Origin: Parvibaculum indicum
Lineage (GTDB): Bacteria; Pseudomonadota; Alphaproteobacteria; Parvibaculales; Parvibaculaceae
Length of the DNA stretch: 64,000 bases
NCBI RefSeq assembly: GCF_011762095.1
Contig: NZ_JAASQO010000001.1
Span: 62,001 to 126,000 of the forward strand
Reading direction: 5' to 3'
The translations under genes and the position numbers were made by a program. The notes under the pieces were generated by a model, which was not told the DNA's origin, made no database searches, and was given only the letters and a program-made list of their open reading frames with translations. Shown piece after piece: positions 39,759 through 49,680 of this stretch (its first letter is position 1; each line of letters starts with the position of its first letter).

Positions 39759-40004
39759 TTAGCTGCTGGCCGTCTTGTCCTTGCTCTCCGCCTTTTCCGC
39801 CGCCTCATCCTCATGAACGGCGGTGGCGTCGATGGTTTTGGGCTCGGGTTTGTCCTTGCCCTCTTCCTCATCGCCGTCATTAAGGCCTTCGCGGAAGCTC
39901 CGGATTCCCTTGGCAAAATCGCCCATCAGACCGGAAATGCGACCCGACCCGAACAACAGGACGATGATCGCAACGACGAGCAGTATCTGTGTCCAACCTG
40001 GCAT
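39759..40004 (-). CDS. tatA: Sec-independent translocase subunit TatA
   Basis: 81 residues: transmembrane helix MPGWTQILLVVAIIVLLFGSGRISGL with the FGxxR-type hinge, amphipathic helix (GDFAKGIRSFREGL), acidic tail. GGAG precedes the ATG at 40004; the 48-codon upstream extension is spurious. First of tatABC, downstream of scpB. Confidence 0.93.
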   Translation of the reverse strand: MPGWTQILLVVAIIVLLFGSGRISGLMGDFAKGIRSFREGLNDGDEEEGKDKPEPKTIDATAVHEDEAAEKAESKDKTASS

Positions 40005-40199
40005 ATTCTTCTCCGAAACTCCGCTGGGCGCATCCCGGCGGACAACCGGTATGTGCAGCACAATATGGGCGCTCAGGCGCGGAATTGCGATAGGTCCGGT
40101 TTGCGCGGCACCCGTCCGGCAAGCCCAATGATCGTCACTGGTTAGCATATCGGGACGGGCGCTGGATAGCGCCCTTTCCGGCCGGTCGCGGGGCCGTCC

Positions 40200-41084
40200 C
40201 TATTCCTCTTCGCCGCCCGCCGTCAGATGCTCGTCCATCGCCGCGCCATATTCCTCGTTGAGCGGCTCGTCGTCGGTGAAATCGCCGTCCCCGTCGCCGC
40301 CGCTGTCGCTGGGCGTGGGCACCTCGAAGCCGGGCGGCAGACGCCCGTCGAGAAGGCCAGCCGCCTTGAGTTCCTCGGCGCCCGGCAGATCGCCCACATT
40401 CTCCAGACCGAAATGCACCAGGAATTCCTCGGTCGTGCCATAGGTCACCGGCCGGCCCGGCGTCCGCCGCCGCCCGCGCAGGCGCACCCACTCGGTTTCC
40501 ATCAGCACGTCCAGCGTGCCCTTGGACACGGAGACGCCCCGGATCTCCTCGATTTCGGCGCGCGTGACCGGCTGGTGATAGGCGATGATCGCCAGCGTCT
40601 CCATCGCCGCGCGCGACAGCTTGCGCGTGCTGACGGCCTCGCGCTCCATCAGGAACGCCATGTCGTCGGCCGTCCGGAACATCCATTTATTGGCGATACG
40701 AACGAGGTTTACGCCCCGTTCTTCGTAGAACTTCTGAAGATCCTCGATCGCCGCGCCCACATCCGCCCCCTCGGGCAGACGCGCGGCGATGCTGTCGATG
40801 TCCAGCGGTTCGGCAGCCGCGAAAAGCAGCGCCTCGGTCATCCGGATCACCTGCGCATGATCGGTCGCATTGGACGGAAACCGCACGACATTGTCCGCCG
40901 CCTCGTCCTCTGCCCCATCTGTGGCCTCGTCCGCCGCCTTGCCGTCCTGCGCTTCGGCTGCGCTCTCCTCGTCGTCGTTTTCGGCCTCGGCGGTCGCCTC
41001 CGTCTCGGGCATCTCGCCGTCGCGCTCTTCCTCGCGCTCGTCCGCTTCCCCGGTCGGCTGATCGTGCTGGATTTCGTCTGTCAT
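40200..41084 (-). CDS. scpB: Segregation and condensation protein B
   Basis: Kleisin-partner subunit of the SMC condensin. 294 residues: an acidic low-complexity N-terminal 65 residues, then paired winged-helix domains (MTEALLFAAAEPLDIDSIAARLP, FRTADDMAFLMEREAVSTRKLSRAAMETLAIIAYHQPVTRAEIEEIRGV), and an acidic tail. The core matches ScpB; the charged extensions make it longer than the usual 180-220. Start overlaps scpA by 4 nt. Confidence 0.94.
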   Translation of the reverse strand: MTDEIQHDQPTGEADEREEERDGEMPETEATAEAENDDEESAAEAQDGKAADEATDGAEDEAADNVVRFPSNATDHAQVIRMTEALLFAAAEPLDIDSIAARLPEGADVGAAIEDLQKFYEERGVNLVRIANKWMFRTADDMAFLMEREAVSTRKLSRAAMETLAIIAYHQPVTRAEIEEIRGVSVSKGTLDVLMETEWVRLRGRRRTPGRPVTYGTTEEFLVHFGLENVGDLPGAEELKAAGLLDGRLPPGFEVPTPSDSGGDGDGDFTDDEPLNEEYGAAMDEHLTAGGEEE

Positions 41085-42082
41085 TCGCCTGTCTTTCCGG
41101 TGTCGTCATCGCCGGTCGAATTCGTGTCGCCGTCGTCGCCTTCCGCGTCCTCGTCCGACGCCTGTTCAGGCACCAGAGGCTCGTCGGGCGGCGTATCGCG
41201 CCGGCGCATGAAAAGCGGCCCGAAAGATCCCGATTGTCTCAATTCCACATGGCCGTCCTTGGCCATCACGAGCGAGGCGCTCAACATGCTGGCCAGCGCC
41301 GAGCGGCGCAGTTCCGGCGTCACGCCCTCGCCCGTCGGCAGATAGGTCTCGATCCGGTCCCACTCGACCATGATGCCGAGCATCTTTTCCAGACGGCGGC
41401 GCGCGTCCTCGATCTGCATGATGGGAAGCTTCTTGGGCTCCCATTTCGTCTCATGGCCGGTCAGCCGCTGCTCGGAATAGGCCTTCAAAAGGTCGTAGAG
41501 CGAGGCATCGAACTCGCTCCGCCGAATGACCCTGACGCCTTCCGGCGCGCCCCGGCGGAAGACATGAATGCCCATCCGCTTCTGGCTGGCGAAAAGCTGC
41601 TCGGACGCCTTGCGCATCGCTTCCAGCCGCTGAAGCTGGAAGGCAAGACGCGCGGCCATTTCCTCGCCCGAGGGGCCTTCCTCCTCATCCGGCGGCGGCA
41701 GCAGCAGGCGCGATTTCAGGTAGGCGAGCCAGGCCGCCATGACCAGATAATCCGCTGCAAGATCAAGCTCCATCCTCTGGGCTTGATTGATGAATTCGAG
41801 ATACTGCTCGGCCAGTTGCAGGATCGAGATCTTGGTGAGATCGACCTTCTGGTTGCGCGCCAGCACCAGCAGCACGTCCAGCGGTCCCTCGAAACCGTCC
41901 AGATCGACGATCAGCGACTCGCCTTCGCCCTCGGCTTCGGGTTCGCCGCGCGGCGCACCTTCCTCGAACCCGTCCGGCGCTTCCGCCTGCGACCCGGCCT
42001 CGCTAACGGCCTCGTCGCCGCCCTCGGGCCCGTCGCCCGGCGTCTCGCCCGACATCTCGCTTTGTGAGGACGCCTCGTTCAT
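41081..42082 (-). CDS. scpA: Segregation and condensation protein A
   Basis: Kleisin of the SMC-ScpAB complex, 333 residues. A roughly 60-residue acidic N-terminal extension precedes the core LDGFEGPLDVLLVLARNQKVDLTKISILQLAEQY, and a C-terminal winged helix binds SMC. Ends in an acidic tail coupled to scpB by ATGA. Lies 140 bp after nagZ. Confidence 0.94.
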   Translation of the reverse strand: MNEASSQSEMSGETPGDGPEGGDEAVSEAGSQAEAPDGFEEGAPRGEPEAEGEGESLIVDLDGFEGPLDVLLVLARNQKVDLTKISILQLAEQYLEFINQAQRMELDLAADYLVMAAWLAYLKSRLLLPPPDEEEGPSGEEMAARLAFQLQRLEAMRKASEQLFASQKRMGIHVFRRGAPEGVRVIRRSEFDASLYDLLKAYSEQRLTGHETKWEPKKLPIMQIEDARRRLEKMLGIMVEWDRIETYLPTGEGVTPELRRSALASMLSASLVMAKDGHVELRQSGSFGPLFMRRRDTPPDEPLVPEQASDEDAEGDDGDTNSTGDDDTGKTGE

Positions 42083-42222
42083 CTCTGTCCCTGGAATGGT
42101 CCCGTCAGTCCCGAGCCCCGACTGAATGTCCCCCGACTCGAAACGGCTGAAAGGAATCAGTTATAGCGCGTGATCCGCGCAGGGCCTACCCGGCCCATGA
42201 GCTTATCCCCAGCCTTCTGCGC

Positions 42223-43245
42223 TCAGGCCGTGAGCGAGATGCCGAGAAGCTCCTGCAGCCGGGCATAGCCGGTTTCCGCGTCGAACCCCATGGGCGGCTT
42301 TTTCCAGTTGCGAATGGCCGTTTCGGCCCGCGCCCCGGCCTCGCCGGCCAGTGCGGGCACCTCGGCGGCCACCGCCTGCATTTCGGCCATATCGCCATTG
42401 CAGTGAAGCGCCATGTCGCAACCGGCCCCGAGCGCGGCGCGCGTCCGCTCGCCGAGCGACCCCTTGAGCGCCTGCATCGACAGATCGTCGCTCATCAGAA
42501 GACCGAAAAACCGCATATCCTCCCGGATGACCTCCCGAATGACCTTGGCCGAGGTCGTGGCGGGATTATCCGGATCGATCGCGCTGTAGACGACATGCGC
42601 CGTCATGGCGAGCGGCATGTCCGACAGGGTCCGGAACGGCACGAAATCCGTCTCGTCGAGCGTTTCGCGCGAGGCATCCACCACCGGAAGTTTCTCGTGG
42701 CTGTCCACGCCCGCGCGGCCATGCCCCGGAATATGCTTGATGACCGGCAGCACGCCGCCCGCCAGCAGCCCTTCGGCGGCGGCCTGCGCCACGGCTTTCA
42801 CGGTCTCCGGCGCGGTCGAATAGGCCCGGTCGCCGATAATGTCGTGGGCGCCCGCGACCGGCACGTCGAGCACCGGCAGGCAATCGACATCGATCCCGAC
42901 ATCGGCAAGTTCCGAGGCGATGAGCTGCGAACCGAGCCGGGCGGCGGTGAGCCCCGCTTCCGCGTCCCGCTCGTAAAGCGCACCATAGGCGCGCGCCGGG
43001 GGATAGCGCCGCCAGTGCGGCGGCTTCAGACGGGCGACGCGCCCGCCCTCCTGATCGATCAGCACCGGCGCATCGTAGCCGACCGTCTCGCGGAAGGAGG
43101 CGGTCAGCGCTCGAAGCTGGTCCGGCGTCTCGATATTGCGGGCGAACACGATGAAGCCCCATGGCCGGGCATCCCGGTAGAAGCTCTTTTCGTCCTCGCT
43201 AAGCGTTAAACCCCGGCAGCCGTAAATCGCGGCCTGTTGCGTCAT
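42223..43245 (-). CDS. nagZ: Beta-N-acetylhexosaminidase (GH3)
   Basis: Removes GlcNAc from GlcNAc-anhydroMurNAc in cell-wall recycling. 340 residues with LIDQEGGRVARLKPP, the catalytic loop VIKHIPGHGRAGVDSHEKLP (general acid/base His) and nucleophile-region LLMSDDLSM. The ATG at 43245 overlaps the SPOR gene stop (ATGA). Its link to SPOR and argS is a common alphaproteobacterial arrangement. Confidence 0.95.
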   Translation of the reverse strand: MTQQAAIYGCRGLTLSEDEKSFYRDARPWGFIVFARNIETPDQLRALTASFRETVGYDAPVLIDQEGGRVARLKPPHWRRYPPARAYGALYERDAEAGLTAARLGSQLIASELADVGIDVDCLPVLDVPVAGAHDIIGDRAYSTAPETVKAVAQAAAEGLLAGGVLPVIKHIPGHGRAGVDSHEKLPVVDASRETLDETDFVPFRTLSDMPLAMTAHVVYSAIDPDNPATTSAKVIREVIREDMRFFGLLMSDDLSMQALKGSLGERTRAALGAGCDMALHCNGDMAEMQAVAAEVPALAGEAGARAETAIRNWKKPPMGFDAETGYARLQELLGISLTA

Positions 43246-44078
43246 CGCGGCCTCACAAGGCAGCCCTGGCCCTGCGCTTTCAGCTTCGCGCAAAGCTCGG
43301 CTGCGTCTGTCTTGTCCATGTATCCGGCCCGGAGCCGGTAATAGATGCCCTTGTCGCCCAGATCCGCCCGCTGAATGTCGGCGGAAAGCCCGCCCAGCAG
43401 CGAGGCGTGCTTGCCCTGCAACCCGCGAAACGCCGCCCGGGCGGCATCTGCGTCCCGGAACGCGGCAAGCTGCACGACATAGCCGCCCGACGCGGCCTGC
43501 GCAGAGGGCGCGGGAGGCGACGATTGAGCGAGCGCGGCCTTCACCTGCTCGACGGTCTTGTCCTCGGCCGGCGCGGGCTCGGGCGCAGCTTTTGGCGCAG
43601 CTTCCGGCTCGGTCCCGGCTGCTGTCTCTTCCCCCTCGGGCGCATTCGCCGGCGGCGTCGCAGCGGAGGCTTCCGGCGCGGCTTCGGGAATGTCGACGGG
43701 TTCTTCCGCCGGCGGCAGAAGCTGCTCGACCTTCAGTTCCTCATTATCCTTCGAGGAGCCGTCGATACGGTCGTAGATCGTGTTTTCCTGATGCGGAATC
43801 TTGACCCCGCCGGGTTCCTTGGGCGCGACCTTGCCCGGCATGTTCTCGGCCTGGAGCACGGGCGGCTGGGCCTGATTGCCCTGCTTCATCCCCTGCTGAT
43901 AGGCCACGAACACCACGCCGCCGAACACGATCAGAAGCACGAGCACGCTCAGCACCATCAACGCGCGGCGGCGGCTGGACGTATCCTCGTCTTCGTAGTC
44001 GTAATCGTCGTAGTCGTCGTCATAGTCCGGGTCGATGTCGTATTCGGGTTCATCGTCCCAGTCTCTGCCTGAAGGCAT
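43242..44078 (-). CDS. SPOR-domain membrane protein
   Basis: 278 residues: strikingly acidic, tyrosine-rich cytoplasmic N-terminus (DPDYDDDYDDYDYEDED), one transmembrane helix (MVLSVLVLLIVFGGVVFVAYQ), an Ala/Pro/Glu-rich periplasmic linker and a C-terminal SPOR domain (YVVQLAAFRDADAARAAFRGL through YYRLRAGYMDK) that should bind denuded septal glycan. The ATG overlaps the argS stop by one nt (TGATG). Likely a division-associated protein. Confidence 0.9.
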   Translation of the reverse strand: MPSGRDWDDEPEYDIDPDYDDDYDDYDYEDEDTSSRRRALMVLSVLVLLIVFGGVVFVAYQQGMKQGNQAQPPVLQAENMPGKVAPKEPGGVKIPHQENTIYDRIDGSSKDNEELKVEQLLPPAEEPVDIPEAAPEASAATPPANAPEGEETAAGTEPEAAPKAAPEPAPAEDKTVEQVKAALAQSSPPAPSAQAASGGYVVQLAAFRDADAARAAFRGLQGKHASLLGGLSADIQRADLGDKGIYYRLRAGYMDKTDAAELCAKLKAQGQGCLVRPR

Positions 44079-45832
44079 CAGCGCATCTCCTCGGCGGGTT
44101 CGACCCCCAATATCCCCAGCCCGGCCGCGATCACATAGCCTGTCGCTCGAATCAAGGCGAGCCGGGCCATGGTAACATCCTTGTCGTCGCTCACGATAAA
44201 CCGCAGGCGCGGCTCGTCCTTGCCCTTGTTCCACAGCCCGTGGAAGGCGGAGGCGAGATCGTAGAGATAGAACGCGATGCGATGGGGCTCATGCGCCAGC
44301 GCGGCCTGCTCCACCGCGCGCGGAAAACTCGCCATAAGCTTGATAAGGCCCAGCTCCGCCTCATCCGTCAGCGCGGCGAGATCCGCATTGGAAAGCGTGG
44401 CGTCGGAGACGTCGAAGCCCATCTCCGGATCGGCGGCATTGCGCAGCACCGAATGGATACGCGCATGGGCGTATTGCACATAGAAGACCGGATTGTCGCG
44501 CGACTGTTCCATCACTTTGGCAAAATCGAAGTCGAGCGGCGCATCGTTCTTGCGCGTCAGCATCATGAAGCGCACGACGCCCTTGCCGACCTCGTCCACC
44601 ACTTCGCGCAGCGTGATGAAATCGCCCGAGCGCTTGGACATGCGCACCTGCTCGCCATTCCGGAGCAGCCGCACCATCTGGCAGACCTTCACGTCGAACT
44701 CGGCGTCGCCGCCGGTCACGCCCGCGATGGCGGCCTTCATGCGCTTGATATAGCCGGAATGATCCGCGCCCCAGACATCGATCATGGAGCGATAGCCGCG
44801 GCGGTACTTGTCCAGGTGATAGGCAATGTCCGGCGCGAAATAGGTCCAGCTTCCATCCGCCTTTTTCAGCGCGCGGTCGACGTCGTCGCCGAACTCGGTG
44901 GATTTGAACAGCGTCTGCGGGCGGGCTTCCCAGTCGTCCGGCACCTCGCCCTTGGGCGGCTCCAGCACGCCGACATAGATGAGGCCCTTCTCGTCCAGAT
45001 ATTTCAGCGTGTCCTCGACCGCACCGGAATCGTGAAGCGACTTCTCCGAATAGAAGACCTCATGCACGATGCCGAGCTCGGCGAGATCGCCCCGGATGAG
45101 CTCCATCATCGCTTCGACCGCGGCACGGCGGACGATGGGGAACCAGTCCTCCTCGTCCATTTCCAGCAGGCTCTTGTCATGCGTGGCCACGAGCGCGGTG
45201 CCGACCGGCTTCAGATAATCGCCGGGATAAAGCCCTTCCGGAATTTCGCCGATGTCTTCGCCGAGCGCTTCGCGATAACGCAGGAAGGCGGAGCGCGTCA
45301 GCACCTCGATCTGGCCGCCGGCATCGTTGATGTAATATTCGCGGCAGACTTCGTAGCCGACCATTTCGAGAAGGTTCGCCAGCGCATCGCCGAAGACCGC
45401 GCCGCGCACATGGCCCACATGCATCGGGCCGGTGGGGTTCGCGGAGACATATTCGACATTCACCTTCTCGCCGTCGCCGAGCCCGCTCGCCCCATAGGAG
45501 GCCCCGGCGCGCAGGATCTCGGGCATCCGCGCAAGCCAGAAGGCGTCGCTGAGACGCAGATTGATGAAACCGGGACCGGCCAGCGCCACCTCGGTAACGG
45601 CCTCGTCGGTCGCCAGATGCGCCTGGATATGCTCCGCGAGATCGCGCGGCTTCAGCCCGGCGGGCTTGGCGAGCACCATGGCCGCATTGGTGGAGACGTC
45701 GCCATGCGAGGCGTCGCGCGGCGGCTCCACCGTCACCCGGCCGGTGTCTATGTCCGCGGGCAACACACCCTCGTCGATCAGGTGGCGAACCGCCGCCTCG
45801 ACCCGTTCCTCGAAATGCCGAAAAAGATTCAT
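44078..45832 (-). CDS. argS: Arginyl-tRNA synthetase
   Basis: Class I synthetase, 584 residues from the ATG at 45832 (a GTG four codons upstream, 45844, is also open). HIGH-like motif HVGH in [21 protein letters not shown]-like RMSKRSG; C-terminal DALR domain. Coupled by TGATG to the SPOR gene; 88 bp after dgt. Confidence 0.96.
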   Translation of the reverse strand: MNLFRHFEERVEAAVRHLIDEGVLPADIDTGRVTVEPPRDASHGDVSTNAAMVLAKPAGLKPRDLAEHIQAHLATDEAVTEVALAGPGFINLRLSDAFWLARMPEILRAGASYGASGLGDGEKVNVEYVSANPTGPMHVGHVRGAVFGDALANLLEMVGYEVCREYYINDAGGQIEVLTRSAFLRYREALGEDIGEIPEGLYPGDYLKPVGTALVATHDKSLLEMDEEDWFPIVRRAAVEAMMELIRGDLAELGIVHEVFYSEKSLHDSGAVEDTLKYLDEKGLIYVGVLEPPKGEVPDDWEARPQTLFKSTEFGDDVDRALKKADGSWTYFAPDIAYHLDKYRRGYRSMIDVWGADHSGYIKRMKAAIAGVTGGDAEFDVKVCQMVRLLRNGEQVRMSKRSGDFITLREVVDEVGKGVVRFMMLTRKNDAPLDFDFAKVMEQSRDNPVFYVQYAHARIHSVLRNAADPEMGFDVSDATLSNADLAALTDEAELGLIKLMASFPRAVEQAALAHEPHRIAFYLYDLASAFHGLWNKGKDEPRLRFIVSDDKDVTMARLALIRATGYVIAAGLGILGVEPAEEMR

Positions 45833-45920
45833 GGAAATCGTCACTTATGCCGCTTGAGTGGCGCGCACCATAGCGGGGAGACGGGCCCGTTGCCAGCCCG
45901 CAAGTAAGGCCGGCCCCTCG

Positions 45921-47150
45921 CTAGCCTCTGGGGTCGTGCAGGTCGAAAAGCCGCTTATGCTCCTCGATGGCGAAACGGTCCGTCATGCCCGCGATGAAGT
46001 CGCAGACCCGACGCGCCGTCTTCACCCCGCCATCGCCGTCGCAGCCCACCTGCCATTCGGGCGGCAACTGGTTGGGCTCGGCATGCAGCAGGCCGAAAAG
46101 GTCGCGCACGATGCGCTTGGCCTTGCTCATGCTCCGGTTGACCCGGTAATGGCGATACATGCGCTCGAACAGAAACGCCTTGAGCGCCGCATTATGCTCG
46201 TTCATCTCCGGCGAGAAGGCGACGATGGGCCTGTCATGCCCGCGGACATCCGCCGCGCTTCGCGGCTTCACCCGGTCGAGCCGCGCCTGCGTTTCCTGCA
46301 TCACATCGGCGATCATGACGCCGATCATCCGCCGCACGGCCTCATGGATGATCCGCGTCTCTTCCAGCCCCGGATAGGCGTCGAGAACCTCCCGGAAGAC
46401 GTCGCCCACCAGCGGCAGCGCCATCAGATCGTCGATGGTGAAGAGGCGCGCCCGCAGCCCGTCGTCGATGTCGTGATTGTTGTAGGCGATATCGTCGGAG
46501 AGCGCGGCGACCTGCGCTTCGAGCCCCGCATAGCTGTGGAGTTCGAGATCCTGCTGCTCGGCATATTCGACGATGGCGCGCGGCAGCTCGTCGACGCCCC
46601 GGCCGGGCGTGACGACCGGGCCGTTATGCTTCACCAGCCCCTCAAGCGTCTCCCAGGTGAGGTTGAGCCCGTCGAAATCGGCGTAGCGGTGTTCGAGCTT
46701 GGTGACGATCCGGAGCGTCTGGGCATTGTGGTCGAAGCCGCCAAAACCTGTCATGCAGCCGTCCAGCGCCTCCTCGCCCGCATGGCCGAAGGGTGTGTGG
46801 CCGAGATCGTGCGCCAGCGCCAGCGTCTCGGCGAGGTCTTCGTCCAGCCCCAGCAGGCGGGCGATGGAGCGCGCGATCTGCGAGACCTCCAGCGAGTGCG
46901 ACAGCCGCGTCCGGTAATTGTCGCCCTCGTGATAGACGAAGACCTGCGTCTTGTATTTGAGCCGCCGGAAGGCCCCGGAATGGATGATCCGGTCGCGGTC
47001 GCGCTGGAACGGCGTGCGCGTGGCGCTTTCGGGCTCGGGATAGAGCCGGCCCCTGGTTTCCACCGCCAGCGTGGCAAAGGGCGCCGTCGTCCCCGGATTG
47101 GAGACGATCGAACGGCCCTTCCCGTTCGGGTTCGGATCGCTGTCTGGCAC
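45921..47150 (-). CDS. dgt: Deoxyguanosinetriphosphate triphosphohydrolase-like protein
   Basis: HD-superfamily dNTP triphosphohydrolase, 409 residues. [17 protein letters not shown] and [20 protein letters not shown] supply the metal-binding His/Asp residues. I place the start at GTG 47150, which has GGAGAG at ideal spacing; the longer frame to 47225 reads into the erpA promoter region and lacks a ribosome site. Upstream of argS on the same strand. Confidence 0.92.
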   Translation of the reverse strand: MPDSDPNPNGKGRSIVSNPGTTAPFATLAVETRGRLYPEPESATRTPFQRDRDRIIHSGAFRRLKYKTQVFVYHEGDNYRTRLSHSLEVSQIARSIARLLGLDEDLAETLALAHDLGHTPFGHAGEEALDGCMTGFGGFDHNAQTLRIVTKLEHRYADFDGLNLTWETLEGLVKHNGPVVTPGRGVDELPRAIVEYAEQQDLELHSYAGLEAQVAALSDDIAYNNHDIDDGLRARLFTIDDLMALPLVGDVFREVLDAYPGLEETRIIHEAVRRMIGVMIADVMQETQARLDRVKPRSAADVRGHDRPIVAFSPEMNEHNAALKAFLFERMYRHYRVNRSMSKAKRIVRDLFGLLHAEPNQLPPEWQVGCDGDGGVKTARRVCDFIAGMTDRFAIEEHKRLFDLHDPRG

Positions 47151-47171
47151 GCCGCTCTCCTGTCTGCCCGT

Positions 47172-47200
47172 TTGAAATCGGAGGCATGGCCTCTTACATC
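47172..47200 (+). promoter_or_regulatory. Candidate erpA promoter
   Basis: TTGAAA and TACATC separated by 17 nt, about 80 bp upstream of erpA in an AT-rich spacer. A second AT-rich box (TATATTTAGTATCATTC, 47211-47227) follows and could be an alternative -10 or an operator for an iron-type regulator; I cannot match it to a known box. Confidence 0.33.
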
Positions 47201-47278
47201 TTTTATGAGCTATATTTAGTATCATTCCAGAACGAAAGGCCTCCTTTGCGAAGAAGGAGCCCCATCGGAAAGAACGCC

Positions 47279-47641
47279 ATGAGCGATATGGACATCGACA
47301 CCCTGCCCGGCACCGGCCAGCCCATCACCGTTTCCGACCGCGCTTTCAAGCAGATTGCCGCGATTCTTGAAGGAGAAGGTGAAGGCACGATGCTGCGCGT
47401 GGCGGTCCAGGGCGGCGGCTGCTCGGGCTTTCAGTATGCCTTCACGCTGGACGACACCGCGCAGGACGACGACCTCGTGATCGAAAGGGACGGCGTGGCC
47501 GTGCTCATCGACTCGGTCTCGCAGATGTATCTCGCAGGCTCCGAGCTGGACTATGCCGAGGACCTGATCGGCTCCGCCTTCAAGATCGAGAACCCGAACG
47601 CGCAGGCAAGCTGCGGCTGCGGCACCTCCTTTTCGATCTGA
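47279..47641 (+). CDS. erpA: A-type iron-sulfur carrier/insertion protein
   Basis: 120 residues. The three conserved cysteines are in GGGCSGFQY and CGCGTSFSI at the C-terminus, the [4Fe-4S] carrier site of the ErpA/IscA family. Residues upstream of the ATG at 47279 in the open frame are not family-like. Faces dgt divergently; followed by a lower-GC insertion and then xth. Confidence 0.93.
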   Translation: MSDMDIDTLPGTGQPITVSDRAFKQIAAILEGEGEGTMLRVAVQGGGCSGFQYAFTLDDTAQDDDLVIERDGVAVLIDSVSQMYLAGSELDYAEDLIGSAFKIENPNAQASCGCGTSFSI

Positions 47642-47764
47642 CAATCGCGATCAGGACGCCCCGCTCCCTTCCTCATTTCCGGCTGATTATCCAGACAGAC
47701 AATTCGTAATAACGTCTTTGACCGTTCAGGAGTGCGAAGCAGGCAATGAAGGTGGGAGGTAGAT

Positions 47765-48019
47765 ATGGCCATCGCCCGATGCGACAATCACCCAATTGAA
47801 CGCAGCACCAAAGAGCCATACGAGGCCTACTCGCTGCCATTAGGGTATCCTAATACTGCCGCTATTTGCGGACGTGTCGGATGCGAAGAACCGGCAAAGA
47901 TTTTCCTGACTTCAACAGAAGCTCAAGCGCACGACCAAGGCTGTCGGATTCTCGACGTGAAAACGCAGTCAATAAAGGTCATGGTTAGCGACGACTTGGT
48001 ACGATTAACACCACAGTGA
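47765..48019 (+). CDS. Small cysteine-containing protein, possible zinc-binding fold
   Basis: 84 residues with C6-x2-H9 and C35-x4-C40 spacing that could bind a metal, plus C60. AT-richer than the neighbouring erpA and xth genes and with less biased codon use. GGGAGGT 5 nt before the ATG is a strong ribosome site, which argues for a real gene. Similar short hypotheticals starting MAIARC occur in other bacteria as far as I recall, but no function is known to me. Confidence 0.7.
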   Translation: MAIARCDNHPIERSTKEPYEAYSLPLGYPNTAAICGRVGCEEPAKIFLTSTEAQAHDQGCRILDVKTQSIKVMVSDDLVRLTPQ

Positions 48020-48091
48020 CTTCGCTTGCTCTCTTTGCAGCGGATGTTCAATAAGTCAGACTGCCGTCTCCCGATTCAGAAGACGGCATCC

Positions 48092-48871
48092 ATGAAAATC
48101 GCGACCTTCAACGTCAATTCCATCAAGGCCCGGCTCGGCAATCTCAAGGATTGGCTGGACGAGGCTCAACCCGACATTGCCTGCCTGCAGGAAATCAAAT
48201 GCGTCGACGACGCCTTTCCGAAAAGCGATATCGAGTCGCTCGGCTACAACGTCGCCGTGCATGGCCAGAAGACCTATAACGGCGTCGCCATCCTCTCCCG
48301 CCATCCGCTGGAAGACGTGACAGCCGGTCTGCCGGGCGACAAATCCGACGAACAGGCCCGCTATCTCGAAGCGGTCGTCTCCATCGACGGCGGCGTGGTG
48401 CGCGTCGCCAGCATCTATCTGCCGAACGGCAATGGCGGCGAGGAAAAATACGCCTACAAGCTGAAATGGATGGACCGCCTCATCAAACATGCGCGCGGGT
48501 TGCTCGCCTATGAGGAACCGCTGGTTCTGGCAGGCGACTACAATGTCATTCCCACCGACGACGATGTGTACGATCCGGCCGCCTGGGCGGAGGATGCGCT
48601 CTTCCTGCCGGAGACGCGGGCGAAGTTTCACGAACTGCTTAATCTCGGCCTGACCGACGCCTTCCGGGCCTGCCACAATGAAGCGCATCGCTATTCCTTC
48701 TGGGACTATCAGCGCGGCGCCTGGCAGAAGGACAACGGCATTCGCATCGACCATCTGCTGCTGTCGCCGCAGGCCGCCGACCGCCTGAGCGGCAGCGACA
48801 TCGATCGCGCCGTGCGCGGCCGGGAGAAGCCCTCCGACCATGCGCCGGTCTGGGCGAGCTTCGACTTCTAG
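48092..48871 (+). CDS. xth: Exodeoxyribonuclease III
   Basis: AP endonuclease / 3'-5' exonuclease of base-excision repair, 259 residues. MKIATFNVNSIKARL, metal ligand E34 in CLQEIK, catalytic LAGDYNVIP, and C-terminal IDHLLLS and SDHAPVWA motifs are all present. The ATG at 48092 matches the family start. Confidence 0.95.
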   Translation: MKIATFNVNSIKARLGNLKDWLDEAQPDIACLQEIKCVDDAFPKSDIESLGYNVAVHGQKTYNGVAILSRHPLEDVTAGLPGDKSDEQARYLEAVVSIDGGVVRVASIYLPNGNGGEEKYAYKLKWMDRLIKHARGLLAYEEPLVLAGDYNVIPTDDDVYDPAAWAEDALFLPETRAKFHELLNLGLTDAFRACHNEAHRYSFWDYQRGAWQKDNGIRIDHLLLSPQAADRLSGSDIDRAVRGREKPSDHAPVWASFDF

Positions 48872-48886
48872 CAAGGGAGAGAGGAC

Positions 48887-49282
48887 ATGGCCGGTCTGCC
48901 CATCGAAGGAGGCTGCCTCTGCGGCGCGATCCGCTACGAACTCACGGAGACGCCGCTTCACTCCACCTTCTGCCATTGCCGCATGTGCCAGAAAGCCGCC
49001 GGCGCGGCGGTTATCCCGTGGGTGACGGTAAAGATCGAAGCCTTTCGCGTGACCAGGGGGACGCTCAAGGACTATCGCTCCTCGCCCCCGGCTTCGCGCG
49101 GCTTCTGCGGCAATTGCGGCACCCAGATCAGCTTCTGGCATGAGGCGCGCGGCGAGGAAATCGACGTGACGCTGGCCTCTCTGGACGATCAGGAGGCCTT
49201 CCCGCCGACGCGCCAGATATTCACCGAATCCCGCCCCGCATACATGAAAGGCTTCGACCCGGACCTGCCGGGGATGGAATGA
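48887..49282 (+). CDS. GFA (CENP-V/glutathione-dependent formaldehyde-activating-like) protein
   Basis: 131 residues with the GFA zinc motifs GGCLCGAIRYE, CHCRMCQ and GFCGNCGTQISF. Proteins of this fold bind zinc; substrates are mostly unknown despite the family name. AGGGAGAGAGGAC directly upstream is a strong ribosome site. Its stop overlaps the start of the EthD gene (ATGA). Confidence 0.9.
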   Translation: MAGLPIEGGCLCGAIRYELTETPLHSTFCHCRMCQKAAGAAVIPWVTVKIEAFRVTRGTLKDYRSSPPASRGFCGNCGTQISFWHEARGEEIDVTLASLDDQEAFPPTRQIFTESRPAYMKGFDPDLPGME

Positions 49283-49668
49283 GCATGATCAAGCTGACCT
49301 TTTGCCTGCGCCGCCTGCCGTCGCTTTCCCTCGAAGAATTCCAGGACTACTGGCTGAACAAGCATGGGCCCCTCGTCGCCTCGCACCGCAAGGCGCTGCG
49401 CATCCAGCGCTATGTCCAGCTTCACTCCGGCGACGCGGCCATGGCCGAAGCGCTCCGCGCGGCGCGCGCAGGGAGTATCGAAAGCGCGCCGGAAATCTAT
49501 GACGGCGTCGCCCAGCTTTGGTGGGCCAATGCGGAAGACCTCGCTGCCATCGGGACCGAACCCGACGCCATCGAGGCGGGGCGCGCCCTGCTGGAAGACG
49601 AACGCAAGTTCGTCGATCTGGCAAACTCGCCGCTCTGGTTCGGCGAGGAGAAGGTTATTTTCGGGTAG
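49279..49668 (+). CDS. EthD-domain protein
   Basis: 129 residues with the ferredoxin-like EthD (dimeric alpha-beta barrel) core: KLTFCLRRLPSLSLEEFQDYWLNKHGPLV and the C-terminal KFVDLANSPLWFGEE. EthD-family proteins include small stress and degradation proteins; the role here is unknown. Translationally coupled to the GFA gene. Confidence 0.85.
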   Translation: MSMIKLTFCLRRLPSLSLEEFQDYWLNKHGPLVASHRKALRIQRYVQLHSGDAAMAEALRAARAGSIESAPEIYDGVAQLWWANAEDLAAIGTEPDAIEAGRALLEDERKFVDLANSPLWFGEEKVIFG

Positions 49669-49680
49669 ATTGCCAACATG

